The translations under genes and the position numbers were made by a program. This document shows, one piece after another, positions 8,551 to 15,707 of a DNA stretch of 64,000 bases. The DNA is taken from assembly GCF_900112695.1 (NCBI RefSeq), contig NZ_FOMT01000008.1:1-64000 (forward strand), read 5' to 3'. Source of the DNA: Paenibacillus catalpae. GTDB taxonomy: Bacteria > Bacillota > Bacilli > Paenibacillales > Paenibacillaceae. Numbering within the stretch: position 1 is the stretch's first letter; each line of letters starts with the position of its first letter. Under the pieces are notes generated by a model. It did not search any database and was not told where the DNA came from. It saw nothing but the letters and a program-made list of their open reading frames with translations.

Positions 8551-8805
8551 TTATTTTGTCACAGGAGTAGGCATCTCTGATAAACAAATATGGCAAACAA
8601 TTTTGCCTTTGAAGTAAGAAACGTTTTCTGCATTGCCGCAGAAGATACATGCAGGCTCGTATTTCTTAAGCATGATGCGCTCACCGTCTACATAAATCTC
8701 CAGAGCATCTTTCTCGCCAATTCCAAGCGTACGGCGCAATTCAATAGGAATAACTACACGACCTAATTCGTCGACTTTACGAACAATACCAGTAGATTTC
8801 ATCAT
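8551..8805 (-). CDS. abrB: transition-state regulator AbrB
   Basis: An 84-residue AbrB. The N-terminal swapped-hairpin DNA-binding domain (STGIVRKVDELGRVVIPIEL, residues 3-22) is nearly identical to B. subtilis AbrB. The C-terminus is different: it has two CxxC pairs (CIFC and CHIC) about 15 residues apart, which suggests a small zinc ribbon instead of the B. subtilis multimerisation tail. AbrB represses stationary-phase genes during growth. It has its own promoter with Spo0A boxes downstream of the start site. The start at 8805 has GAGGAG upstream; a second ATG follows directly. Confidence 0.94.
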   Translation of the reverse strand: MMKSTGIVRKVDELGRVVIPIELRRTLGIGEKDALEIYVDGERIMLKKYEPACIFCGNAENVSYFKGKIVCHICLSEMPTPVTK

Positions 8806-8835
8806 GATTTTGTTTCTCCTCTCAGGAAATTACAT

Positions 8836-8852
8836 TTCGTCACTATTCGACA
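8836..8852 (-). promoter_or_regulatory. tandem Spo0A boxes in the abrB leader
   Basis: On the minus strand TGTCGAA (perfect 0A box) is followed after 3 bp by TGACGAA (one mismatch), a 10-bp period. They lie about 17-33 bp downstream of the predicted abrB start point, as expected for repression by Spo0A~P. Confidence 0.78.
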
Positions 8853-8875
8853 TAGTTTTTCTTTTTATGGCTACT

Positions 8876-8904
8876 ATAATACCAACGATTCCCATAATAG
8901 TCAA
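8876..8904 (-). promoter_or_regulatory. abrB sigma-A promoter
   Basis: Minus-strand TTGACT (complement of 8899-8904) and TATTAT (complement of 8876-8881), with exactly 17 bp between them. Confidence 0.78.
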
Positions 8905-8989
8905 CCGAGAAAGTCCTTGATAGACCTCGATTTATAGGAATTTGACTCTATAGCATGGTCATATTAATCTTACTATAGAATACATCAGC

Positions 8990-9051
8990 TTCGACAATTT
9001 GGAAACTATTTTACGACACTGTTCGACATTATATCATAGTTTTGTGTCGAA
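8990..9051 (+). promoter_or_regulatory. second cluster of Spo0A-box-like sites before the HD gene
   Basis: TTCGACA at 8990-8996, TACGACA at 9012-9018, TTCGACA at 9022-9028 and TGTCGAA at 9045-9051. The middle pair has the same 10-bp period as the abrB pair. Their place just upstream of the HD hydrolase suggests that Spo0A~P controls that gene too. Confidence 0.6.
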
Positions 9052-9079
9052 ACCATGAACAAAGGAGTTGAAAGGGCGA

Positions 9080-10375
9080 ATGAATCAGCAGCTGACCGAA
9101 GAGAAAGTATTTAAAGATCCGGTGCACAAATATATTTACGTGCAGGATCAAACAATATGGGATTTGATCAATACGAAGGAGTTTCAGAGGCTTAGACGAA
9201 TTCGCCAGCTAGGAACCTCTTATTTGACGTTTCATGGCGCAGAACACAGCCGTTTCTCCCATTCGCTTGGGGTTTATGAAATAACGAGAAAAATCATTTC
9301 CCAGTTTGAGCGTAACGAGTATCCCGGCTGGCCGCAGGAGGAGAGGCTTCTGGCTCTATGCGCAGCGCTCCTGCATGACGTTGGTCATGGGCCTTTCTCC
9401 CACTCGCTGGAGCAGGTATTTGACACGCATCATGAGCAGTGGACTTGTGCGATATTACTCGAGGATACGGAAGTAAACCGCGTGCTGCGGCGCGTCTCGA
9501 AGGACTTCCCGGATAAGGTGGCCTCGGTCATCGGCAAGACTTACCCGAACCCGATAGTCGTTAGTCTCATTTCCAGTCAGATGGATGCAGACCGAATGGA
9601 CTATTTGCTGCGAGATGCCTATTTCACGGGTGTTAACTACGGCAATTTTGACCTGGAGCGGATACTGCGTGTCCTGCGCCCAGTACAAGGCAAAATTGTC
9701 GTGAAGGAAAGCGGGATGCATGCCATTGAGCATTATCTGATGTCCCGCTATCAAATGTATTGGCAAATCTATTTTCACCCGGTAACACGGAGCTCGGAAA
9801 TTATTTTGCGGCAAATTACCCGCCGGGCGAAGGAGTTGTACGATAATGGCTACAGCTTCGCATGGATGCCCGGACCGATTAATAAGCTTCTCGATGGAAC
9901 CATTGCCGTACAAGATTATTTGAAGCTGGACGAGGCGTATATGCAGACCATCTTCTCCCTATGGACAGAGGAGCAGGACAGCCTTCTTGCCGAGCTGTGC
10001 GACAGGTTCCTTAACCGCCGTCTATACAAATACATCACGCTGGATGATCCGGGGGACTCTTTATTAGAAGAAGCCGCCGGGCAGTTCATTGCCATCGGTC
10101 TTAACCCGGACTATCATATGGAAATTGATTTTCCATTTGACCAGCCATATGACATTTACCGCCCGGATGCGAAAAAAGGCGGGAAAGAGGAGAAAGCGCC
10201 GATTCTGCTGTTAAATGAAGATAACGGCTTAAGCGAAATATCGGTAAAATCCGACATTGTCCGCTCCATCAGCGGTCTGCACCAGGGACAGTACCATATC
10301 TATTATCCGGTGGAGCCTCTCCTTGCTGCGGCTGATCAGTTAAGCCCTGGAGTGAGAGAGCTATTCAAAATTTAA
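9080..10375 (+). CDS. HD-domain phosphohydrolase (YwfO-like)
   Basis: A 431-residue HD hydrolase related to dNTP triphosphohydrolases and B. subtilis YwfO. The metal ligands are visible: His in EHSRFSHSLG, the HD pair in LLHDVGHGPFSHSLE (near residue 97) and the distal Asp in SSQMDADRMDYLLRD. The substrate is not known. ATG 9080 is preceded by AAAGGG and GGAG; the in-frame TTG at 9068 follows GGAG with no spacing and is unlikely. In B. subtilis and many relatives metS occupies this position between abrB and tatD. Spo0A-box-like sites lie upstream. Confidence 0.88.
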   Translation: MNQQLTEEKVFKDPVHKYIYVQDQTIWDLINTKEFQRLRRIRQLGTSYLTFHGAEHSRFSHSLGVYEITRKIISQFERNEYPGWPQEERLLALCAALLHDVGHGPFSHSLEQVFDTHHEQWTCAILLEDTEVNRVLRRVSKDFPDKVASVIGKTYPNPIVVSLISSQMDADRMDYLLRDAYFTGVNYGNFDLERILRVLRPVQGKIVVKESGMHAIEHYLMSRYQMYWQIYFHPVTRSSEIILRQITRRAKELYDNGYSFAWMPGPINKLLDGTIAVQDYLKLDEAYMQTIFSLWTEEQDSLLAELCDRFLNRRLYKYITLDDPGDSLLEEAAGQFIAIGLNPDYHMEIDFPFDQPYDIYRPDAKKGGKEEKAPILLLNEDNGLSEISVKSDIVRSISGLHQGQYHIYYPVEPLLAAADQLSPGVRELFKI

Positions 10376-10405
10376 ATTCTTATATAGAAGGAGATTGCAT
10401 TTACG

Positions 10406-11179
10406 ATGATTTCTTTATTCGACACACATACCCATCTGGACTCTTCGCAATTCGACGGCGACCGCACGGAGGCCATTGAGCGTGCACGTGCTGCCGGTGT
10501 TGATTTAATGCTCAATATCGGCTTTAACCGGGAGACGATTCCAACGACGATGGAGCTTGTGGAAAAATATGATTTTATATATGCAGCGATTGGCTGGCAT
10601 CCGGTAGACAGTGTTTTTATGGAGCCGGGAGATCTCGAATGGATTGAGCAGCTGTGCTCCCATCCCAAAGTAGTGGCGATAGGAGAAATTGGACTCGATT
10701 ATCACTGGGACACGTCGCCGAAAGACGTCCAGCACAGAGTGTTTCGGGAGCAAATCCGGTTAGCCAGGAAGGTGGGCAAGCCTATCGTTATCCATAACCG
10801 GGATGCTCATGAGGATATCGTTCGTATCCTGAGGGAAGAAAAAGCTTCTGAAGTAGGAGGGGTCATGCACTGCTATTCCGGCAGCTGGGAAACAGCCAAA
10901 TTATGTCTTGATATGAACTTCTATATTTCGTTTGGAGGACCGGTCACTTTCAAAAATGCAAGGGTGCCAAAAGAAGTACTTTCGAAGGTTCCGCTTGAAC
11001 GTCTGCTCATTGAAACGGATTCCCCTTATTTAGCACCTCATCCATTTAGAGGAAAGAGAAATGAGAGCTCTTATGTGTCTTTGGTCGCAGACGCAGCAGC
11101 CGAGATAACAGGAAAATCTAAGGAGGAAATTGCAGTTATTACAAGCACAAACGGTAAAAAATGTTTTGGTATTGTTTAA
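10406..11179 (+). CDS. tatD: TatD family metal-dependent DNase (YabD)
   Basis: A 257-residue TIM-barrel hydrolase of the TatD family. Metal-binding motifs: DTHTHLD at residues 6-12, GEIGLDYHWD near 92, VIHNRD, MHCYSG, and the final TDSPYLAPHPFRG. TatD proteins act as 3'-5' exonucleases on DNA in other bacteria. It follows the HD gene by 30 bp and may be cotranscribed with it. A c-di-AMP riboswitch follows. Confidence 0.93.
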   Translation: MISLFDTHTHLDSSQFDGDRTEAIERARAAGVDLMLNIGFNRETIPTTMELVEKYDFIYAAIGWHPVDSVFMEPGDLEWIEQLCSHPKVVAIGEIGLDYHWDTSPKDVQHRVFREQIRLARKVGKPIVIHNRDAHEDIVRILREEKASEVGGVMHCYSGSWETAKLCLDMNFYISFGGPVTFKNARVPKEVLSKVPLERLLIETDSPYLAPHPFRGKRNESSYVSLVADAAAEITGKSKEEIAVITSTNGKKCFGIV

Positions 11180-11370
11180 AAACGGATTAAAACCGCTGAA
11201 ATAAAGACTATAGCGGCGATAAAACTCTTTTTACTTGTTGGAATCGCCCTTTTTTGCCTTCAGAATGCTAAAATTTCGTTAAAATCGTCTTTTAACGCAT
11301 CTTTACAATTGTACGGTCAGGAAGGTATGATTTTTCTCAGAGCTTTAACTTTTGTATTGGATTTCCAGTT

Positions 11371-11572
11371 TACGCTTAATCTCCGGAAGCGGAGAGCGGG
11401 GGAACCAACGTCGGCAGATGCATGGTTAAGACGACTTAGAGCATCGGCGGCGCATTGAATTCTTCAGGGGTGAATTTTGCGGCGATTGCCATGAGCATTC
11501 GATCCGTGGATAGGGCAGCTCTCTCGCCCGAACCCGTCAGCTAACCTCGTAAGCGCGTATAGAGAGCGATCA
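11371..11572 (+). ncRNA. c-di-AMP (ydaO-yuaA type) riboswitch
   Basis: The region contains the highly conserved blocks of this class in order: CTCCGGAAGCGGAGAGCGGG, GGGGAACCAA, TTCTTCAGGGGTGAAT, TAGGGCAGCTCTCTCGCCCG, AACCCGTCAGCTAACCTCGT and AAGCG...TAGAGAG. The ydaO class binds c-di-AMP and usually turns expression off. A terminator follows about 40 nt later, then the yabE-like wall protein. The boundaries are estimated from motif positions. Confidence 0.93.
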
Positions 11573-11612
11573 ACCTCGTGTATTCACCTTTTCCTGAATG
11601 TTTGATTACCCA

Positions 11613-11655
11613 GGAAGCCACGATCAGATCCTCTGTCGAAGGCTTCTTTTTATTT
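11613..11655 (+). terminator. riboswitch-controlled terminator
   Basis: GAAGCC (11614-11619) pairs with GGCTTC (11641-11646), with an inner CAGA/TCTG stem, followed by TTTTTATTTT. It is placed as the expression platform of the c-di-AMP riboswitch. Confidence 0.85.
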
Positions 11656-11810
11656 TCGATTCATGCGGAAATAGTCTTTCGGTGGGTAGATCTGGAGGTG
11701 AGAGGCCGTAACACTGGAGCGTGCTTGTCACGCCAATATACTTAATAGTCGCGTCAATAGTATCATGCGTAACAGATTGGCGGCGGGGCTATGAAGGAGG
11801 ACCGATTGAA

Positions 11811-12947
11811 GTGGGAATGATCCAAGCTATTAAGGAGACCCATGGGAAGCGATCATCCAGCATGACTTTCGCAATGCGATGGAAGCATGAAAATTTGCGT
11901 TTAATTGTTCTGAGTGCAATTATCTCAATCGCTATGACTTTCATGTTTTTGGTGTTGTTGTACGGATCGGCTGATAAGAGCGTATCCGTAGTAGTGAATG
12001 GACAAGAGACTGTTGTGAAGACAAAACAATGGGTCCTGCAACGCCTACTGGATGAACAAGCTATAACGGTAGGACCATATGACGAGGTATCTCATCCTCT
12101 GAATGCGTCCATCAAAGACGGAGATCGCATCGAAATTAAGGTGGCGGTTCCGGTTACCGTAAAAGCAGATGGCAAAACATCGACGGTGTACACGACAGAG
12201 AAAACAGTACAGGCGGCGATCGGGAAATTAAATATTCCTGTTCGCGATCAAGATAGGGTTACCCCATCTCTGGAAACTGCGGTCTCGAAGGCGATGACGG
12301 TTACCGTTACCCGCGTCGATACCAAAGTGTCAGAGATAGAACGGACTTTGCCGTTCTCGATCGTGAAGAAGCAAGATCCAACCCTCGAGACAGGGAAGGA
12401 AAAGCTGGTTCAAACCGGCAAGAACGGCGTCGTCGTCGAGCGAGTGGAGAAGAAGTATGAGAATGGTGTTCTCGTTTCCTCCAAGCTGGTCGACAAGGTT
12501 GTCGAGAAACATACGGTCAGTCAGGTCGTAGCTATCGGTTCGAAGAAAAGCGTACATACGCTCTCGGCCGCGAGCACCGCCTCGTATTCGAAGAGCGGCG
12601 TAACGTTTAAAGCGAAGAAGATCCTGAAGAACGTAACCTTAACCGCTTATACAGCAGGGGTAGCGTCTACGGGCAAAGATGAGAGCCATCCGGGGTACGG
12701 CATTACGGCTTCCGGCGCGAAAGTGAAGGAAGGCCGCACGATTGCGGTTGATCCGGATGTTATTCCAATCGGCTGGTGGGTATACATTGAAGGCATCGGC
12801 TTCCGCAGAGAGGAAGATACGGGCAGTGCCATCAATGGCAACAAGATTGATGTTTACTTCGACAGCACAAGCTATGCCAATAAGTTCGGCCGGAAAAAAG
12901 GGTATACTGTATACGTGCTTGGACCAACCAAGCCAACCGCGAGCTAA
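11811..12947 (+). CDS. yabE: YabE-like cell-wall protein (DUF348 - G5 - 3D domains)
   Basis: A 378-residue exported or membrane-anchored protein. One hydrophobic segment (LIVLSAIISIAMTFMFLVLL, about residues 31-50) is followed by two DUF348 repeats (SVSVVVNGQETVV and VPVTVKADGKTSTVY), a G5 domain (about 210-280) and a C-terminal 3D domain with TAYTAG, the Asp of IAVDPDVIPIG and NKIDVYF. The 3D domain resembles lytic transglycosylase MltA and Rpf-like muralytic proteins, so a peptidoglycan-cleaving role is inferred. The GTG at 11811 lies 10 bp after GAAGGAGG. The c-di-AMP riboswitch upstream implies control by wall or osmotic status. Confidence 0.88.
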   Translation: MGMIQAIKETHGKRSSSMTFAMRWKHENLRLIVLSAIISIAMTFMFLVLLYGSADKSVSVVVNGQETVVKTKQWVLQRLLDEQAITVGPYDEVSHPLNASIKDGDRIEIKVAVPVTVKADGKTSTVYTTEKTVQAAIGKLNIPVRDQDRVTPSLETAVSKAMTVTVTRVDTKVSEIERTLPFSIVKKQDPTLETGKEKLVQTGKNGVVVERVEKKYENGVLVSSKLVDKVVEKHTVSQVVAIGSKKSVHTLSAASTASYSKSGVTFKAKKILKNVTLTAYTAGVASTGKDESHPGYGITASGAKVKEGRTIAVDPDVIPIGWWVYIEGIGFRREEDTGSAINGNKIDVYFDSTSYANKFGRKKGYTVYVLGPTKPTAS

Positions 12948-12989
12948 AGGTTTCCCGCTATCGTATTTCATTGATAAATATGCCATTAT

Positions 12990-13015
12990 AAGAAGAGGCG
13001 CTGCCTCTTCTTTTT
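12990..13015 (+). terminator. terminator after yabE
   Basis: AAGAAGAGGC / GCCTCTTC stem with a 3-nt loop followed by TTTTTG. Confidence 0.85.
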
Positions 13016-13098
13016 GTGCGTATGGATAGGATAAGTAGGCTGCATTCTTATGACGCAGCAAGAAGAGCGAAAGTTGCTGGAGAAAGGAATGTTCGCTT

Positions 13099-13644
13099 GT
13101 GATTAGGGAAATTATTGTGGTGGAAGGCAAATCCGATACAGTTGCCGTGAAGCGGGCTGTTGAAGCGGATACGATTGAAACAAATGGCTCTGCGGTTGGC
13201 GAGGAAGTATTGCGCCGAATCGAACTGGCGATGGAACGCAGAGGCGTTATTATATTTACAGACCCGGATCATGCGGGCGAGAGAATCCGCAAAATTGTTG
13301 CACGGCGTGTGCCGGGCTGCAAGCATGCTTTTCTGCCGCAGGAGAAGGCGATGTACAAGGGCGATATAGGAATCGAGAACGCCAGTCCTGAAGCAATCCG
13401 TCAGGCGCTCTCCGAGCTTCGCACAGAGGAAACCTCGGGAACAGGGGATATTACCTGGGAGGACCTGATGGAAGCGGGCCTGATCATTCATCCGGATGCG
13501 GCAAACCGTCGTCTGGAGATGGGTAAGCTGCTTGGGATCGGGTATGCGAACGGCAAGCAGTTTTTCAAACGGTGTACAAGCTTCCGCATCTCCCGCGAAG
13601 AGTTCGCAGAGGCGCTGCGTACAATGGAACAAGGACAGGAGTGA
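13099..13644 (+). CDS. rnmV: ribonuclease M5
   Basis: A 181-residue Toprim-domain RNase that matures 5S rRNA. The N-terminal Toprim shows the catalytic Glu in IIVVEGKSDT and the metal-binding DxD in IFTDPDHAG. Length is usual. The start is GTG 13099 after AAAGGA. It is followed 5 bp later by rsmA, the same pair as in B. subtilis. Confidence 0.95.
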   Translation: MIREIIVVEGKSDTVAVKRAVEADTIETNGSAVGEEVLRRIELAMERRGVIIFTDPDHAGERIRKIVARRVPGCKHAFLPQEKAMYKGDIGIENASPEAIRQALSELRTEETSGTGDITWEDLMEAGLIIHPDAANRRLEMGKLLGIGYANGKQFFKRCTSFRISREEFAEALRTMEQGQE

Positions 13645-13649
13645 TCAGC

Positions 13650-14546
13650 ATGAACGGAAACGATATGAAGGCGATTGAAGTTGCAACGCCAAAGCGCACG
13701 AAGGAAATTATTGCGAAATACGGATTCTCATTCAAGAAGAGCTTAGGTCAGAACTTCCTGATCGATCAAAATATTTTGCACAAGATTGTTAATGCAGCGG
13801 GGCTAGACAAAACCAAAGGTGCTCTTGAGATTGGACCGGGCATAGGGGCGCTGACGCAGCATCTGGCTGCTGCAGCGGGTGCGGTAACGGCCATAGAGAT
13901 CGACAACCGGCTTATTCCGATTCTGGGCGACATTCTGGCGGGCGAAGAGCATGTGAAGGTTGTGCATGGCGACGTGCTGAAGCTGGATCTGAAGAAGCTG
14001 TTCAAGGAGCAGTTCCCGGACGTGACAGGAATCAGCGTAGTCGCGAATCTGCCGTATTACGTGACGACTCCGATTCTGATGAAGTTGCTCGAAGAACGTC
14101 TGCCGCTCGAGAACATCGTCGTGATGATCCAAAAGGAAGTGGCGGAGCGGATGGCGGCGAAGCCGGGCGGCAAGGAATACGGCAGCTTGAGCGTAGCGGT
14201 GCAGTACTATTGCGAGCCATCGCTTGTGTGCATCGTGCCGCACACGGTATTTATCCCTCAGCCGAATGTAGACTCGGCTGTCATCAAGCTGGCGGTGCGC
14301 GAGAAGCCGCCGGTGGATGTGGAGGACGAGGCGCATTTCTTCCGCATCGTCCAGGCGAGCTTCGCCCAGCGCCGCAAGACGCTGGCGAACAATCTTACGG
14401 CGTTCGTGGGCAAGGAACGCCGCGAAGAAATGACGCAGCTGCTGATCAGCTGCGATATTGATCCTGTCCGTCGAGGAGAGACATTGTCCCTCGACGAATT
14501 CGCCCGCATCAGCCGCGCCTTCCTGGCGGCGGGCTGGCGGGGGTAG
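13650..14546 (+). CDS. rsmA: 16S rRNA dimethyladenosine transferase
   Basis: A 298-residue RsmA/KsgA, which dimethylates A1518 and A1519 in the 3' hairpin of 16S rRNA. Motifs: KKSLGQNFLID, SAM site LEIGPGIGALTQHL, acidic IEIDNR and the catalytic NLPYYVTTPILMKL. The ATG at 13650 follows GGACAGGAGTG; the reading frame stays open upstream into rnmV but without initiation signals. It ends before a strong hairpin terminator. The last ~400 bases are noticeably GC-rich in third positions. Confidence 0.96.
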   Translation: MNGNDMKAIEVATPKRTKEIIAKYGFSFKKSLGQNFLIDQNILHKIVNAAGLDKTKGALEIGPGIGALTQHLAAAAGAVTAIEIDNRLIPILGDILAGEEHVKVVHGDVLKLDLKKLFKEQFPDVTGISVVANLPYYVTTPILMKLLEERLPLENIVVMIQKEVAERMAAKPGGKEYGSLSVAVQYYCEPSLVCIVPHTVFIPQPNVDSAVIKLAVREKPPVDVEDEAHFFRIVQASFAQRRKTLANNLTAFVGKERREEMTQLLISCDIDPVRRGETLSLDEFARISRAFLAAGWRG

Positions 14547-14550
14547 TCAG

Positions 14551-14573
14551 CTCGGCCTCACGTTAGGGCCGAG
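14551..14573 (+). repeat. hairpin 1 of a series after rsmA
   Basis: CTCGGCC (14551-14557) and GGCCGAG (14567-14573) form a perfect 7-bp stem directly after the rsmA stop. It starts a series of six stems that continues to 14739. Confidence 0.6.
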
Positions 14574-14582
14574 CCCTGTTGT

Positions 14583-14617
14583 GCCGGCGGCGAGCTGTAT
14601 CGCCGCCGGCTTTTTTT
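14583..14617 (+). terminator. rsmA terminator
   Basis: A perfect 11-bp stem GCCGGCGGCGA / TCGCCGCCGGC followed by seven T. It is the second hairpin of the series after rsmA. Confidence 0.92.
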
Positions 14618-14620
14618 GTG

Positions 14621-14739
14621 GCCGCGCGCAAAGATTGCGCGGCTATGGCCCTCGCCCGCCGCCGCATGGCGGGCGGAGCCGCTTCAGGCACGGCTGCGAA
14701 GCGCCGTGCTGTTCTGCTGGTACGTAGACGCTACGTACC
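14621..14739 (+). repeat. four further consecutive inverted repeats
   Basis: After the terminator come GCCGCGC/GCGCGGC (14621-14643), CGCCCGCC/GGCGGGCG (14653-14675), GCACGGC/GCCGTGC (14688-14709) and the perfect GGTACGTAG/CTACGTACC (14719-14739). They lack T-runs and lie in GC-rich DNA. Their sequences are unrelated to one another. Confidence 0.55.
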
Positions 14740-14766
14740 TTTAAATCTCTCCACTCACCGACTTAT

Positions 14767-15270
14767 TTGCCCTCTCATAGCGCATCCATCAGACACGCCT
14801 CCAGCAGCACGGAAATTTCCTCTTACATCCCAACGAACGCACTAAGTCCACACTTGCTGCCCGTGCAACACGAAAAACCGTGCCTGGCGGTGAAGATTAC
14901 CCGGGCAATACCAATTGTAAACGTGCGATTCGGTTTAAGAGGAGCACGGCAGTTTGAATGTAGCGAAGTAACATCCTACAAGTGGACGGTTAGGATAACT
15001 AATCCCGCAGGTGTCTAATGGGTCCCATGGCAAGTGACACTACATAGCGGATCGGGCGGCGGAGGCAAGTTTATTACGCAAGCGGGAATTCAACTGCAGA
15101 GGTCGACAATGAGATGTGGAGTGTTTAAGCGCGTGTATAGTCATGCACCACGTAATGCGTTCAGGCAGCCATATAAGCGCGTTATTGAATGCCGAGCATC
15201 TAAGTCACAGAGCGAAACGATACTCGTGCTAGTCGCTGCAGGCGAAGGCTGTACCATCACGTACGCGTGA
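14767..15270 (+). pseudogene. possible decayed small gene (one in-frame stop)
   Basis: A single frame stays open for 168 codons apart from one TAA at 15016-15018. The translated parts read as a plausible beta-rich protein (SYKWTVRITNPAGV before the stop, WQVTLHSGSGGGGKF after it). I recognise no family. There is no good ribosome binding site at the first ATG. It may be a broken accessory gene or a chance open frame; confidence is low. Confidence 0.22.
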
Positions 15271-15322
15271 AACGACGTATGTGCCATATATGTGGCCATA
15301 ATAGGCTAACCTGTAAAGCGCG

Positions 15323-15457
15323 GGTGCGCGGGCGCAACCCACGCGTACAATGCACGCGTATGGCGGACATGCCACCGCCGCCAGTCCACCTGCATCTAAG
15401 CTGCGCCAGCCGCAGCAGCGCGGCAGCCGTCTGCCTCCACAAGGAATGTGTGGAGGC
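15323..15457 (+). repeat. GC-rich hairpins in the rsmA-yabG gap
   Basis: GGGTGCGC pairs with GCGCAACCC (15323-15341, one bulge). GCCTCCACA (15433-15441) and TGTGGAGGC (15449-15457) form a perfect 9-bp stem over a 7-nt loop. Neither has a T-run. No gene is visible here. Confidence 0.5.
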
Positions 15458-15493
15458 ATTTGGGCTGCGCAGGCTAACCGCAGGAGAGGGTAA

Positions 15494-15601
15494 GGGGTAA
15501 CTCCCTTAAGGAGCGGAGCGTCCGCCTTTGCCTGTACATTGCCACCTATGTGGCTAAGTTCAAGCAATGCACAGGCAACAGCGGCCGTAGGGAGTTACCC
15601 C
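15494..15601 (-). repeat. structured interspersed element, copy A1
   Basis: A 108-bp element with perfect 13-bp terminal arms (GGGGTAACTCCCT and AGGGAGTTACCCC) and an inner 15-bp stem (15528-15542 with 15564-15578). Its reverse complement aligns over the whole core with 33025-33139 (copy A2). On the minus strand the inner stem contains one G-U pair instead of a mismatch, so the minus strand is the likely sense strand. It carries no gene and lies about 60 bp before the yabG promoter. Confidence 0.75.
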
Positions 15602-15659
15602 GTCCCTCGTTGCGGCAGCCGAAGCAATACGCCTTAAGCCACCGCTCAATTTTCTCCGC

Positions 15660-15687
15660 ACATTCCGCGCCCTCCACCCATACGATA
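15660..15687 (+). promoter_or_regulatory. candidate sigma-K promoter of yabG
   Basis: AC at 15660-15661, 17 bp, then CATACGATA at 15679-15687, which fits the sigma-K consensus (AC ... CATAnnnTA). It is 20 bp before the yabG start. yabG is a sigma-K gene in B. subtilis. Confidence 0.68.
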
Positions 15688-15707
15688 GACGAAGAGGTGA
15701 TTTACCT

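Noticed and set aside
13572..13649. Longer RsmA starting inside rnmV
   Set aside because: The added residues are not RsmA-like; ATG 13650 has GGACAGGAGTG upstream.
15016..15018. Programmed readthrough of the TAA in the 14767-15270 frame
   Set aside because: Nothing nearby suggests recoding (no conserved context or downstream structure), and it is not clear that the frame is coding.
15088..15110. EcoRI, PstI and SalI sites close together (GAATTC, CTGCAG, GTCGAC), like a cloning polylinker
   Set aside because: The surrounding sequence is not vector-like, the sites are separated by unrelated bases, and the frame runs through them; a chance cluster is more likely.
15229..15567. Minus-strand frame of 112 codons in the rsmA-yabG gap
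   Set aside because: It runs through the hairpins and element A1, is rich in Cys/Arg/Pro as expected for a GC-rich chance frame, and lacks a ribosome binding site.
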